Below, in pieces: positions 1 through 10,968 of a DNA stretch of 64,000 nucleotides. The stretch lies in contig BCKT01000016.1 of the NCBI GenBank assembly GCA_003116875.1, positions 124,001 to 188,000 on the forward strand. The letters run 5' to 3'. The DNA is from Takashimella koratensis (Eukaryota > Basidiomycota > Tremellomycetes > Trichosporonales > Tetragoniomycetaceae). The position numbers and the translations under genes are program-made. The notes beneath the pieces are model-generated. The model did no database searches and was not told the DNA's origin. It saw only the letters and a list, made by a program, of their open reading frames with translations. Each line of letters starts with the position of its first letter. Positions within the stretch are counted from its first letter, which is position 1.

Positions 1-957
1 GAAGCTCGATACCGACCACATTGTTGACGTTGACCAGCTGCTGAGCGAGGTAGGTCAACACGTTGATAGTGAGCTGGATGTTGGTAGCGTTGTTGAAGAA
101 TTCGATTTTGCCATCTGACACGCCAGAGTGGGCTTGACCGTTCTGGCTACCGGGGGCACCTGGGGTCAGCTCGAACAAGCCAGGACTCACCGTGAAGGTC
201 GACAAGAACACCGAGGCCGTACTTGTCCGCCCAGTTGATAGCGCGGACAACACGAGCCCACGAGTTGACATAGACTTCAGCGACCGACTCGAACGCAGTG
301 TTGAGGCAGTAGACAGGACCGAGGGACCAGCTGAGATTAGCTCGAACTGGTAGTCACTCACTATCCAATTGGTAGTCGGACAGTGTTGATACCAATGCTC
401 GCGAGGTATTCGAAATCCGACTCGGTGATCCACTCGTCCCAGTGCCTCTCGAGGACTTGACGGGCGTTGGCAACACTGCCCCAGCCGGACGCCACGTCGA
501 GCTCCGCCTGTGCCGGACCCGAGGCACAGGTGAAGAGACTCGGGTTCATCCATTGTTCCTGAACAAACCACGATCCGAGGTTGACAGACTGTTGCTGGCG
601 GTACCGGTAGATGACGGCCTTGGCGGGGTCGTAAGCCGGGAACTGCTCGACCGTGAGCTCGACGGGGACATAGGGGGTGAATTCGCAGGTGAGGTTGGCG
701 ACGGGCGAGACGGACGAGTTGGTGACGGACGAGGCGGAAGAGGCGGCAGAGCCAGCCGTGGCGCCGACGTCGACAGCGAGGATACCAGGGAGGATCGAGC
801 CGACTGTGCTTTCGACAGTACCCAGGGTCGAGTTGAGAACGCCATCGACTGTGTCTACGACGCCGCCGACGATTCCACCGACAACGGGGAGCGGCTTGAT
901 GATAGACGAGACGAGGCCGAGGGCCGAGACGATGCTTTGGAGGTTGAGGAGGCCCAT
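1..957 (-). CDS. Exo-beta-1,3-glucanase, GH5 (5' part; runs off left edge)
   Basis: Glycoside hydrolase family 5 exo-beta-1,3-glucanase, which trims beta-1,3-glucan in the fungal cell wall or outside the cell. Seen: the family segments [33 protein letters not shown] and DLHGAPGSQNGQAHSG, the last two recovered only after removing two 31-nt introns (331-361 and 160-190, both GTGAGT...CTRAY...AG). The ATG at 957 is followed by a hydrophobic stretch (about residues 9-35) that could be a signal or anchor, and then an Ala/Ser/Thr-rich linker of about 55 residues before the catalytic domain. The catalytic acid/base and nucleophile glutamates lie beyond the window, so activity cannot be judged. It is divergent in length from secreted EXG1 because of the N-terminal extension. 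Confidence 0.9.
331..361 (-). other. 31-nt spliceosomal intron in the GH5 gene
   Basis: GTGAGT donor, GCTAAT branch-like motif and CTCAG acceptor. Removing these 31 nt joins RLPIG to YWSLGP, the conserved GH5 glucanase continuation. It is a clean example of the very short introns found throughout the window. Confidence 0.9.
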
Positions 958-1226
958 GGTGGCGGTCGTAGGTGGCGGTCGAAGTCGTGTTAGTTACAAT
1001 AGGAGACCAGCTCCGTTGAATCTATGGAAAGAACGTAAAAGCGAAGAGAACAACGAGACCAAAGGCGAGCACGTCCAGACGTGTCGAAAGAAGTAGATGT
1101 TGGTGGGATAGGTGAAAGGGTGAAGAGATGCTTTGTATATATATATATCTCAGTTGGCAGAACGGTTCGCCACATTGTGATTTGGACCAGTGTCCACTGC
1201 CAATGTCTCACGCTGGTCTGATACAT

Positions 1227-2316
1227 CTACAACCGCTTCAACTTATTGGTGAGTTCCTTGACCATCATCTGCCCCTCTGGCGTCGCCACCGCACTGGCCT
1301 CTTTGATCGCCCTCTCCAGCTCCTTCTTTTCCTTCTCAATCTCATCCGCCTCGTCAGCGATATCTCGCTCGTTCTCAGCGGTAAAGTGGCGCCACATGAA
1401 GAAGACAATCGACAACACACCGAGTCGCATGTCGACGAGGCAGAGTAGAAACCCGAGGATTGTTTGCATGAGCGACGCGACCTTGGCATAACGTCTGTGG
1501 TCAGCAATGTCAAGTCTGGGACCAACTCTTCTTCCTCTTTCTGCTGCTTTTTCAGTTTCAGCAGTTCAATGTCTTGGCCGACCATGCTCATGACCCATGG
1601 GTTCTCGACTATCCCCCTCGCCTGCTTCTTGTCCAGTGCCGAAGTCATCAGGTCGGCAGCGTCTGAGATCAGTGCGTGAAAAACCATGGTCTCACCTTCC
1701 GGAACATTGTTCCACCACATGGTACCTTCACTGCTACCTTTAGGTGGGCGCAGTCCAGCCTGAAACGGAACAAGTGCCGGTCGACCCGGTCCCTGCATGG
1801 TTAGAAAGAAATTCGATTTAAACGCGCTCGATGATGGGTCCTTGCGCGGGTCAACGCTGGACTTGCCGGAGACTTGCTTCGGTGCTGGGCTCCCGCTCGA
1901 CCGGGAGGACGACGCCTGCATCTTGCCCGAGCGGACGTCAGACGAGCTGAGGGGTTTGGACGAGGAGGAGGAAGATGAGGATTTGGACGATGACGACGAC
2001 TTGACCTTGGAAAGGACTTTCTCACGGTCTCGTGCAGCCTTTTGACGGGTGAGCAAGTAATAGCCGAGATACGCAACGATTACAAGCATGATCATGGGTG
2101 GTGTGAACAGCGGGATGCTGGTGATTGACGGCATACCCGGTCCACCATAACTCGCAGACATGAACGGGTTCCAGGGGATCGCGCCAGGATTGGCAGCTGA
2201 GGTTAGGCAGCTTCCACCGGTCACTTACCAAACCCCATGATCACAAGGACCGCGAGCGCCTGCTCAAACGGTCCAAATTGCAATTTTGGTTTTTTCTTCT
2301 CTTTCTTGTCGGCCAT
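1227..2316 (-). CDS. Unrecognised membrane protein with three predicted membrane segments
   Basis: I do not recognise the family. Three exons are joined by two 32-nt introns (2197-2228, and about 1473-1504 with a GTTGGT donor). The protein begins MADKKEKKKPKLQF, a basic cytosolic-looking start, followed by a hydrophobic stretch (about residues 18-30). A second segment follows at about 65-85 (FTPPMIMLVIVAYLGYYLL), then a Ser/Lys-rich low-complexity linker, a more ordered region with WWNNVPEGETMVFHALISDA, and a third hydrophobic segment near the C-terminus (LGFLLCLVDMRLGVLSIVFF). It ends in a charged alpha-helical, probably coiled-coil tail. The layout suggests an integral membrane protein of an internal membrane, perhaps ER. 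Tandem with, and downstream of, the ribosomal gene. Confidence 0.75.
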
Positions 2317-2536
2317 GGTTAGTGTGTAGATGGAGACGAACAAAAATGTTCAGACAGACCATATCCACCATGTCAAAGGTGGTGCAACACGGAGTCAGCA
2401 TCAAAGGAGGCCAAGCTTGCTCAGTGAGACCAATGCATGTCGTAACTGTACACGAAACCCAAGATCACCTCTACTCGGCAGCGGTAACCGGGAACCTAGT
2501 AAGGTCAGCCAAGATCACACCTAGACCTAAGCCGAC

Positions 2537-3332
2537 TTACTCGAAAACGACGTCCTTGCCGGCAAGGGCCCGGTAGACGGAGGAGAAGGTGTCGAGCTTG
2601 TACTCGAGGAGGTTGGAGTCCTTGGAGTCAAGGTACCTGCGAGGGTCAGACATATTGGCATTGTGTGGTGAGGGCACATGAAAGCAATGCCCACTCACAC
2701 TCGGATCAACTTGGAGCCGTCGGCGGCAACACGGGTCCTCTTGCCAACAATCTCAGAGGGGAAGACGAGGTCCTCGAGGATCTTCTCGTGGACGGCGGTG
2801 AGGGTCCTGGAGCGGGGGCGCTTCTGGCCGAGCTTGGCGGCAGAGTTGCGCGAAGGCTTAGCGAGGACACGGCGCTGAGAGACGAAGACGATGTACTTGT
2901 CGGACAGCTTCTTCTCGAGCTCACGGGTGAGCCTGAAGGGCTGGGTTAGTATGTTGATCCCAACCTGGGGAAGGTCAAAGTGGGAGAGGGAGGATGCGCA
3001 GGGAGGTGGCCCTAAAAAGAGCCTCCGTCTACCTTTGCTATCACTCCCTCTCAACCGACTTTGCACCTCCCCTCTCTCGTACCAACTCACCTCTGCTGGA
3101 CCTTGTGGAAGGCCTTGACCATCGGGACGGGGACGAAAACAACGACGGCCTTCTTGCCGCCCTTGACGTCGACCTCACGCGCGGCCGAGATCTGGAGCTG
3201 AGAGAGCTCAGACTTGAGGTCTGGGACGTTGGTCTGGAGGTCGAGGAGGGCCTGAGCGATCTGCTGCTCAATGTCGGTGGCCGGGGTGTTGGGGGCGTTG
3301 GCCGTTCGGAGGATCTTGGAGGTGTACGACAT
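2537..3332 (-). CDS. RPS7: 40S ribosomal protein eS7
   Basis: Small-subunit ribosomal protein eS7. Exons 3332-3091, 2932 to about 2701 and about 2637-2537 join into a protein of usual length beginning [14 protein letters not shown] and containing [57 protein letters not shown] and a C-terminal GLTGKDVVFE-like end. The first intron is 158 nt and the second about 62 nt, clearly longer than the 30-35 nt introns of most other genes here; longer introns in ribosomal protein genes are common in fungi. The sequence upstream of the ATG has GTGAGT at about 3436 and a CTGAC...CACAG just before the ATG, suggesting a further intron of about 100 nt in the 5' UTR. Confidence 0.95.
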
Positions 3333-3761
3333 GCTGTGAGGTGTCAGTGAGGGTCCCGCATCTGTCTGCGTTGCTGTCTCGCTTCCTCTGCTCAGCCTGA
3401 CTCCCTCACTTCCCCCACGTTGAGCTGGATACTCACGCTGGTCCTCTTTTTGGGGTCTTTTGGTTGAAGATTGAAGGATGAGGAGGATCGAGACTGAAAA
3501 CTGGAAACTGGAAATGGAATTCGACGAATTTGCTCCAGGGCGGTCACGCACCCAGGAGACCATTTTTTCGTCCTCCCAAACTGCCACTCTCGGCGTTATC
3601 TCAACCCGCCTTTCGGAGTTTGACATGCATGTGGCATCCGCGTGGTCAAAGGAACCCTGGCGCCCACGATCACCGCCCGTTTCAAGTCTGCCCAACACCT
3701 ATGCCCCAACCAGTTAGTTGTCTTGACCATTGGTCTTTGTCTCACACATCGACTACGCATA
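3333..3761. promoter_or_regulatory. Divergent intergenic region between eS7 and the first array gene
   Basis: 428 bases holding the eS7 5' UTR with its probable intron (about 3337-3436), then the start region of the first tandem-array gene. A pyrimidine-rich stretch precedes the array-gene ATG. I see no strong TATA box or further gene. Confidence 0.5.
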
Positions 3762-5124
3762 ATGCCGACCGAGAGTACATCCCAGCGGTGGTTACCTATC
3801 TCGATCACTGAAGAACCGCCCTCCGACAATGTTGCCGTCTGCAAGTTTTCAGTGCCCGTCAAGGAAGACGTCACAGACGATCGCGGCAAGCCCTTGACTG
3901 GGTTTCAGGCTCAAGCTCAGCTCAATTTGGACTGGGATGAATATAAAGAGCGCGTTGCTGACACTTGCACGGCTTTGGCAACGAAAATGGGTGTCAAGTG
4001 TCCTTCTCTAGTGAACACTAACCAGGTTGATTCGCTTTCAGCATGGTTGACGGAGAGAATGACTGATTGGCTCACTACGCAGCTGAACACCCGACTCGAG
4101 TCCCAATTGACACAGGACAAGTCTTACGTCGATCAAAAAGTGGAGTCAGACTACGGGACTACCAATTTTCTAAAGACTTCTCAGCTCGAGCTGCCGGCTG
4201 ACGTTTGTGCCACTTTTCGTGGCAAAGTTGATCGAGAACCCCAAGACGCGTTCGATGATGCTTGCAAGAGGTTGAGAAAAACCTTGCAAAAGACAGTCGA
4301 AACGAATGCAAAACAGGTGGCAAAAGATTCTGAATCGGAGTTGGTCGAGTACTCGGACGGATTCTACGACCAGGTCTGCAATGACGAGCTCTTCCCTTTG
4401 CTCCGCAGCCGCTTTGACAAAGCGTTTACTTGCAAGGGCAACGAATACGCCTTTGACAAACACGCCTTGGTGTACACGGGAGGGGATAGCAAGACCACAG
4501 CTACGCTCGTTGTTCGCTACGTAGGCAGGGAATCGGATTGGTGGAGGGAATTTGGCTCCAACACTGAATTTCAAGTCACCGTCCACCGGGAAGCGGCACA
4601 AGAGGAGATGACTGCCGTCATTTCTTCGGCCGTTCGACACATTCAAACAGCGATGAAGAAGTCAACATCTCCTTGGCTGTCAACTTGGTCGTGTAAAGAG
4701 CACGTTTGCGAGTTGGGAAAGTGTTTGGGGAAGCAATGGGTGGAGATGCAGGATGGTGAAATACCAGATCGCAGTGTCTTCCCTGAGCAGGCGGAAGGGG
4801 AGGCTGACGATGACGATGATGATAACGACGACGAAGACAGCGACAACGATACTGACACTGACAATGGCAATGTCAACAACAGCGACAACGAGGAAAAGAG
4901 CGACAATGACACCGACGAAGTTATTGAAAGTGACGATGACGTACCAGGCAAGTGTTTCGTTCTAGCTTTGGCTGACAGTTTGCCACGTAGATATCACAAG
5001 CAACATGGCGCTTGTACGATTTGAGGATATCCTACCGAAGTATTTACCTACTGTCGACCATGAGAAATACGGCTTCGAAAAGTTGCCGTCGGCTCCCCGG
5101 CCACCGATTCGTGCGTCAAATTAA
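3762..5124 (+). CDS. Tandem-array protein, copy 1 of 6 (unknown family)
   Basis: Unrecognised protein of 443 residues, the first of six tandem same-strand paralogues. Seen: an N-terminal beta-rich half with GFQAQAQLNLDWDEYKERV, a helical middle (WLTERMTDWLTTQLNTRLE), a second half with FDKAFTCKGNEYAF then LVYTGGDSKTTATLVVRYVG, and a C-terminal block SPWLSTWSCKEHVCELGKCL. A long Asp/Asn/Glu run follows (about residues 346-395), then a short final exon ending RPPIRASN. The two halves look like two related modules (each has a strand-rich segment followed by helices), which is an inference. The last intron (4948-4978) is 31 nt with a GC donor. No catalytic motif or signal peptide is evident. The gene is intact. 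Confidence 0.8.
4948..4978 (+). other. 31-nt GC-AG intron in array copy 1
   Basis: GCAAGT donor and GCTGACAG at the end, so the predicted branch A is only three bases from the acceptor end. Splicing keeps frame into a further 48-codon exon and gives a total coding length divisible by three. Confidence 0.7.
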
Positions 5125-5711
5125 AGGATCACCACCGTTGAGAAGAAACAGTCAATGAGATAGTGAAGCTCGGTGAGAATGTTGAAAGGCCATGCTGCGG
5201 TCGTCGTGGGACGTCACGGGGGCGGAGGGTGAGGATGTCCATGGGTACGTCAATCTGAGAGCGCCGGGTTTCGGACGGCACTGGGACGGGAATGGTTTTA
5301 CTCTAGGAGAGGATTAGAACAAGCACGGAAAGGATGCACATTTGTTCGAAAACTATGACCGTCCTTCAGCAGGAGGCGCGGGCGTAGAGAGTGAGCATAC
5401 CAGACATGACTAAAGCGTCAACCTTTCGTTGTTTACCGATTGAAAGGGAAGTGCAACACGAGCACAGCAACACCCAGCGTTATCTCTCAGACCCTCCCAC
5501 TGGGACGGTTTTCACAAAGGACCAGGCGTGCTGGCGAGAGAAGACCTCCCTATCCGCGCTTTGCCTTGGCTTATTCGCAATGTCGCACAACGGTCATTGT
5601 ATGCTACCCAACAGCTCTTATCTTGACCATTCTCCTGTCCACCCTCTTTTCTTCCGCTGACAACACAGATCCCTTTTGCACACGCACATACCGTACACCC
5701 TCAACCACAGA
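5125..5711 (+). promoter_or_regulatory. Intergenic region upstream of array copy 2
   Basis: About 590 bases with no credible gene. It should hold the 3' UTR of copy 1 and the promoter of copy 2. A pyrimidine-rich leader and CACACGCACATACC stretch lie just before the ATG. No clear TATA box. Confidence 0.4.
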
Positions 5712-7100
5712 ATGGACGCCGATTCGGAACAAGACGAGTGGTGGATTGCTCTCACCTTCTCCGAGGCTGACCTCGATGCCGACCACTTTGTCTGCCGAAT
5801 GTCGTTCACCCTCCCAGACAACCGTTTCGACAACAAAGGCAGACCCTTGGACGGATTCCACATCGTCGCCAGATTCAAACCCTCTTGGACAAAATATCAA
5901 AAAGTGGTCGACGTCATGGGCAGGAAGGTGGCAATGAGAATGGTCGAGGAGTGTCCTTCCTTGAAGACCTCTGAAGAATCTGAAGGCGTTTTGCAGTCGT
6001 TTTTGACGCGGAAAATGACCTCGTGGCTTACTGAGGAACTGAACAAACGACTCGAGACTCGACTGAGGAGGAATAAGTCTCGCAACGATTTCAGACTGCA
6101 GAAGAAATACGGAGCAACCGCGTTCTTTCCGCTTCCTGGGACCGACCCGAGGACCGAGCTTTCGCAGATCAAGGACTCGAATGGCAAGCTCAGCGAAGTC
6201 ACTGTTACCTTTCATGGTGATATTGATGAAGAACCCTGGGTCGTGTTCGACAGGGCTCGAAAGAAGCTCGAATTGGCAACCAAAGCAGGAGTCGAGGCAA
6301 TATCTGAAACAAAGTCACGCAGAATCTCAGAGAGTCGCCTCAACAAATACATCGAGACGGAGCTTTCCCCAAGACTGCGTGCATGCGTTGACCGATATTT
6401 CAGCTGTCACCCGGCCAACAAATACAGGACCGAGACGTACACCCTTGACTACACAACCTCACCGCGGGAGCCCACCGCTACTCTCACTGTATGCTACGTG
6501 GGCGAGAACAAGAACGACTGGTGGAAGACATTCGAGACAAACATCGAGTTCACAATTACGCTTGACAAGAGATCACCTTCTGAGGAAGTCACGGCTGTCA
6601 TCTCGTCCGCCGTTGACCACATTCGAAACACCATCGTCGATTCAAAACCGCATTGGTTTTCCACTTGGTCGTCCCCTGAAAGGATTCAAGACCTTCGCAC
6701 TCGCTTGATCGCTCAGTGGGATGGTTTACAGGATGGCGGTCGGCGGTCCTTCGATTTTTTCCCTGGATTGACCTTTGAAGAAGAGGTCGAGGTGGTGAGA
6801 CCCAACCACCCATCAGGTAAGAAGATTACTTGTTCATTCGCTGACTTTGTGTGACACAGACCTCTCTGCTCAAATGTCTCAGGTATCAATTGCAAATGAA
6901 GTGGGTTACCTTTCTCTAGCCCTCCCTGTTTACTGACTTGACTGCATTGCCGGCAGGAGCCAACGCCACGCAATGTCCCACTTATGGCTCCCGATGCTCC
7001 ACTTACTGAAGACAGGCTTGATATTGAGGGGGAACTACTTGATGAACTCAGGTTCGGGTGGCTTGGGGAGCCCGGAGGGTTGTGGCGACGTAACGATTGA
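5712..7100 (+). CDS. Tandem-array protein, copy 2 of 6 (unknown family)
   Basis: Unrecognised 429-residue protein, the closest relative of copy 1. Shared segments: GRPLDGFHIVARFKPSWTKY (compare GKPLTGFQAQAQLNLDWDEY), MTSWLTEELNKRLETRL (compare MTDWLTTQLNTRLESQL), GDIDEEPWVVFDRARKKLE (compare GKVDREPQDAFDDACKRLR), EVTAVISSAVDHIR, and PHWFSTWSSPERIQDL. Two introns near the 3' end, 43 nt and 56 nt, are supported by frame (total coding length is 430 codons). The final exon is acidic and ends WRRND. It lacks the long Asp-rich run of copy 1. Intact. Function unknown. Confidence 0.8.
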
Positions 7101-8021
7101 TCATTCTGGGGGGTAAGGGCGTGTGAGGGACGAGGAAAGTGGTTAGGTTGGTCGAACTATACCGGCGGCGGTGAGCTCTGTCTGAAAGGATGTCCATAGG
7201 CTTGTACCCGTTATCCTGAGTGGGTGTCTTTGCCGGCGTGTGTGGCATGGGAAGGGTCTAGGCTCGTCTTCGAGCGGTAGGAAGGGAGGGACATGTACAC
7301 TTGTTTGAGACCTACATTCTGTGTCGATCCACCCTGCTGAGCAGTGGAGCAAGAATAAACAGCAAACAAACGCCCCTTGTCTTTGGGTCAACCTCTGTGC
7401 CTCCACCTTGCTGCTCACTTATTGGACAAACAACCATATTGTTAGGTTTCAACGGGTTGGGGATTCATCTCTCGACGCTACAGGCTGCTATTTAACTCCA
7501 CCAGATCGGCCTCGACCGCTTGCGCGTTGTTCGTGCATCCCCGTTGTTCTCCGCGGCCGCAACCGCTTGTGGGCCCATGCGCCGCAGCGCTGCGTTGCCG
7601 CTACCAGTGGCCTTATTGTTCTCCGTGGCCTCGGCCTGCGCCACCCCGCTCGGTCCCCTCTCGGCATCCCAGGTACTTCGGGAGCGCTCGGACCGCTTCA
7701 GGCGTCCTCAGACGCCATACCTGACAGGAATCTCACTTTCGAACAGGTAGTCTTCTCCTCCTTTCAACGAGTGTGAGAAATCGCTTTCGGCGGTAGAAAG
7801 AGTGAGCTCGGCTTTGCAAAGTGTGACGTGAGTCTGCATCAAAGGATGTTATCTTGCGGCCAGTACGACTTTGCACAAAGCAAGCCCGTGACGCCGCTTA
7901 TCAAATCCTTTGTCTATGGGGATGACGTGAAAAAGCCCGAAGGCCATGTCAACTTTTCAAGAAAGTCGATTCCCTCTCTCGATTTCACAATAACATCGAC
8001 TTAACGGTGACTTCACACAAC
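7101..8021 (+). other. Intergenic region upstream of array copy 3
   Basis: About 920 bases, GC-rich in the middle. The only coding-like object is a 57-codon ORF (7577-7750) listed separately. The last 200 bases before the copy 3 ATG are pyrimidine-rich with TTTCACAATAACATCGAC, a plausible leader. Nothing else is seen. Confidence 0.4.
7577..7750 (+). CDS. Possible short secreted peptide (57 codons), doubtful
   Basis: The ORF opens MRRSAALPLPVALLFSVASA, a shape that fits a signal peptide with possible cleavage after ASACA. The remaining 35 or so residues are Arg/Pro/Ser-rich with no cysteine pairs. It lies in the promoter region of copy 3 and may be chance in GC-rich sequence. Confidence 0.2.
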   Translation: MRRSAALPLPVALLFSVASACATPLGPLSASQVLRERSDRFRRPQTPYLTGISLSNR

Positions 8022-9266
8022 ATGTCTGAGACAAGCCAAACCCCCGAGGCTCAAAGCGATCGCCTGGTGGGCGAGTGGGTGGAGCAAGCAAGTACCGACC
8101 AGGAGCGGGTGGGTTTCTGGTACTCCAAGGAAATTCCCGATGGGGATCTGAATCAAGGCTTCGTTGGAGGAGATATGGAGATCATTGCGACCCTGACCCG
8201 GAACGATTTCCCCAGCCGTGCGGACGCCATGCTCGGACAATTCACTAAGCTCCTCAAGGCTGCAAGCCCTAGCGAAGAAGAGAGGTGGGATTTGGGAGGT
8301 GAACAGGCAACTCTACAGAACGAGATCGACGGGGCGTTGGAGCATCAGCTTTGGCGCATGCTTGGTGACGACCCTGACACTGTTGACAACGAAGAAGAGT
8401 TTGAGGCGATACTAGGATGGGATATGGAGAGGTCCAAAAGTTTGTCCGGAAATGCTTTTGAGGGTGTGTTTTTCGTCGACATCCCAGGCTTCAATGAGAT
8501 CGCTATGGTCGAGCTTCATGCTTTGCAGTATGAGAACCCCGCAAGCAGCTTTAACCGAGCTTGCGAATTGCTGCAGAGTTCAATGGTGAACGATCATAAC
8601 TGGAACTTGGATAAAGGATTCACGAGTGGACTGAGATCCGTCCCCGGGTGTATCACGACCTTCGTCGCAAGTTTGATAAGACTTACTCACTGGATTATGC
8701 TGATGGCCCCTCGTCATCCAAAAACCCTGAGCTCAAGCTGGGACTCTTCATCCCGTCTCGAGCTGGACCCGGAGGACATCATACCTTTGGTACAGACATT
8801 AAGATCTGCTTCACTATGAGGGAAAGAGACTTGGAGCAAGGCATGGAGCAAGCGTTAGTGGACACCTGCACCCTTTTGAAAGCGTCTCGCCCTCATTTGA
8901 GCACGTGGGTCTCCTTGGAGACTTTTCTTAATAGTGTGATCTCCAAGTTGAGACAGCAGAGCGCCAGGATAATGGCAAGCACTGCGTCTGGTGCTTTGGC
9001 AGAGGCTGAAACTGAAACAGGTAAGTTTCTGAATGGCTACACTGACAAGCAGCTGAGGATGACAATGAAGCAATGATCATCTTGGGTGACGAAATGGACT
9101 GGCTGGTGAGGCAAAATGTGTGGCAAGGTTCGCTGATGGGTAGATCGATCCAGGAGACAGGCCTATGGATCCTCTTGAAGAGGGGGTACTGTCGGCTCAA
9201 GAGGAGTCCACTCCTCCGGATGATTCAACAACCCAGAGCAAGGGCAAAGGATTGCTATTTGAATAG
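8022..9266 (+). CDS. Tandem-array protein, copy 3 of 6, interrupted by a frameshift
   Basis: Unrecognised family member starting MSETSQTPEAQ. The first 200 or so residues read in one frame to NWNLDKGF. Homology then continues in another frame from IHEWTEIRPRVYHDLRRKFD, aligning with VDEWDSKTKASLTPDVRAIL of copy 4. The switch lies at about 8610-8620, and coding length after removing two 3' introns (32 and 38 nt) is 3n+2, confirming one net indel. A 41-nt GT-AG segment (8586-8626) would restore frame if spliced, but its donor and branch are poor. Later segments are preserved: SLDYADG, SRAGPGGHHTFG, PHLSTWVSLETF. The acidic final exons end KGKGLLFE. Either a young pseudogene, an unusual intron, or a sequencing error. 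Confidence 0.6.
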
Positions 9267-9467
9267 GCTAGGGAGTTTCCGTATGCGTAGTTGCGAACAC
9301 ACCACAGTATCCGGCCAATACTCTCGGAGCAAAAAAAATTGGCCTTCCGCCGAGTTCGGTCGATGGAATGGCCGAGGAGAGCTCCTTTATCCACTGGGCG
9401 ACCATTTTGTCTCCCTCGAGTGAAAGGAAATAAGAGCTCACTAGATATGCCTCCGAGACTCGACCGC

Positions 9468-9474
9468 CTATAAA
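9468..9474 (+). promoter_or_regulatory. TATA-like box of array copy 4
   Basis: CTATAAAG lies about 50 bases before the copy 4 ATG, followed by a C/T-rich leader with CAACCTCAAGACC. A reasonable core promoter by position and sequence; no other support. Confidence 0.4.
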
Positions 9475-9521
9475 GTACTGACTCTTGTCGTATCCCCCTA
9501 TCAACCTCAAGACCTAGCGCA

Positions 9522-10968
9522 ATGTCCTCATCCAACGAGACTGAAGAAGACTGCGAATTCAAGTTTGGGGAGAAAAACGCCGGTTCCGACCCTGTCCAGT
9601 CAAGCTTTCGCTTGCTAATCAAAGCAAACTCAAGTGAGGGAGCACCCATGGAGAAGAAGATTTTAGCAATCCCCATTGAATGGAGGCGCTCGTGGGAAAA
9701 CGTGGAAAGCCGTCTCAAGGACACGTACAATACAGCATTGTCCCATTTGTCGAAACGAATCCCGAGCCCTTAATGGGAGACTCCAACCTTTCAAAGGATG
9801 CTCAAGGATATCATGGATCGCTCGCTCTGTATGCAGCTTGGCAGTAGTATCAATAAGCCCGTACCAGGTCATCAAGTGAGGTCGTTGCTGAATCTAAAGC
9901 ATCTGGTCGACTCGACGCATGTCTCGGCCTCCTACGACAAGGATTATTTCGGCTCGGGAAGGATGGAAGGATTGCCAAAGGTGAGAGTCCATGGGGCGAA
10001 GAATACCGACCCAAGTTTGGAGCTGGAGAAAGTTCTGGATCAATTCAAAAAGTCCCTTTCTTTGGACCCTGATGAGGAAAACCAGAAACTGGTAGACGAG
10101 TGGGACAGCAAAACGAAAGCCAGCTTGACCCCTGATGTTCGGGCGATCCTGGACCAGGTGTTCCTGGACAGTGGAAATTCGTACGCAGTCGACACTTTTG
10201 CGCTCAATTACACCTCGAAGAGTAGCAAATCGGCTTGGACTACTCATATACTTGTTCCCAATGATGAGGGACATCACGGTGCCACCAACTTTGGAGCGGA
10301 TATAAGATTCCAAGTTACGATTGATCTATCCGCAGGTAGTGAGAAACTGCTCACCTCAGTGCAGAAGTTTGGTCGGGACTCTACGCATATCTTGTGTCCC
10401 ACCCGGCCACACGGGAGGCATACTTGGACAAATCCAGGGTATCAAGCAAGTTTGCAGGGTCGCCTAATCAGGGATGTTAATGAGCAACTGCACAAGAGGC
10501 GTCTAGAGTTGCTGCCTATCCCCGATTGGGAGAGCGATGGTTCCGATCTTGAGTGCATCTCTGAACACTCGGAAGAGGAGGAGGGAAATGGAGTTGAAGA
10601 GACTAAAGACGAGAGCATGGCTTTGGTTCTAAGAGAGGTAAGTGACGGGCTCTGTCTTACTGACATCGAAGATGAAACCCACTCTGGTTTCCGTGAATTC
10701 TGAAACTGGATCTCATTCGAAAGTCTTATCTTTCTATGAGTTGGCGCAAAAGCATGCCAATGAGCAGGAGGCGTTGATGGCGCGACAATTGAAAGACGCC
10801 GCTGAATTTGCCAAGGCTGAATCGGTTGACGCTTTGGCTGATGATTCGAAGGGAACAAGTTTGTCTGGTGAACGTTCGAAGAGTACGTCACGGCCAAGCA
10901 AGGTGACTGAAGGTAAGACAACGAGTAGGCAGAGCCAAAGTGACCCCAAGCGACACAGGAAAAGGTGA
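9522..10968 (+). pseudogene. Tandem-array protein, copy 4 of 6, with an in-frame stop
   Basis: Unrecognised family member starting MSSSNETEEDCEFKFG. TAA at 9771-9773 interrupts the frame, and the homologous sequence continues in the same frame with WETPTFQRMLKDIMDRSLCM, which aligns with the helix LQNEIDGALEHQLWRML of copy 3. After removing the one clear intron (34 nt at about 10637-10670) the length is 471 codons, so apart from the stop the gene is open. The second half has VRAILDQVFLDSGNSYAVDTF and GHHGATNFGADIRFQV, then a Glu-rich stretch and a C-terminus rich in Lys/Arg (DPKRHRKR) resembling a nuclear localisation signal. A shorter product from the ATG at 9798 is possible. Confidence 0.6.

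Noticed and set aside
442..993. Plus-strand ORF of 183 codons opposite the GH5 gene
   Set aside because: It is the shadow of a GC-rich coding strand; the minus strand has clear GH5 motifs.
2933..3090. Possible snoRNA in the long eS7 intron
   Set aside because: I found no convincing C/D or H/ACA box pairs by eye in this intron or in the first eL19 intron.
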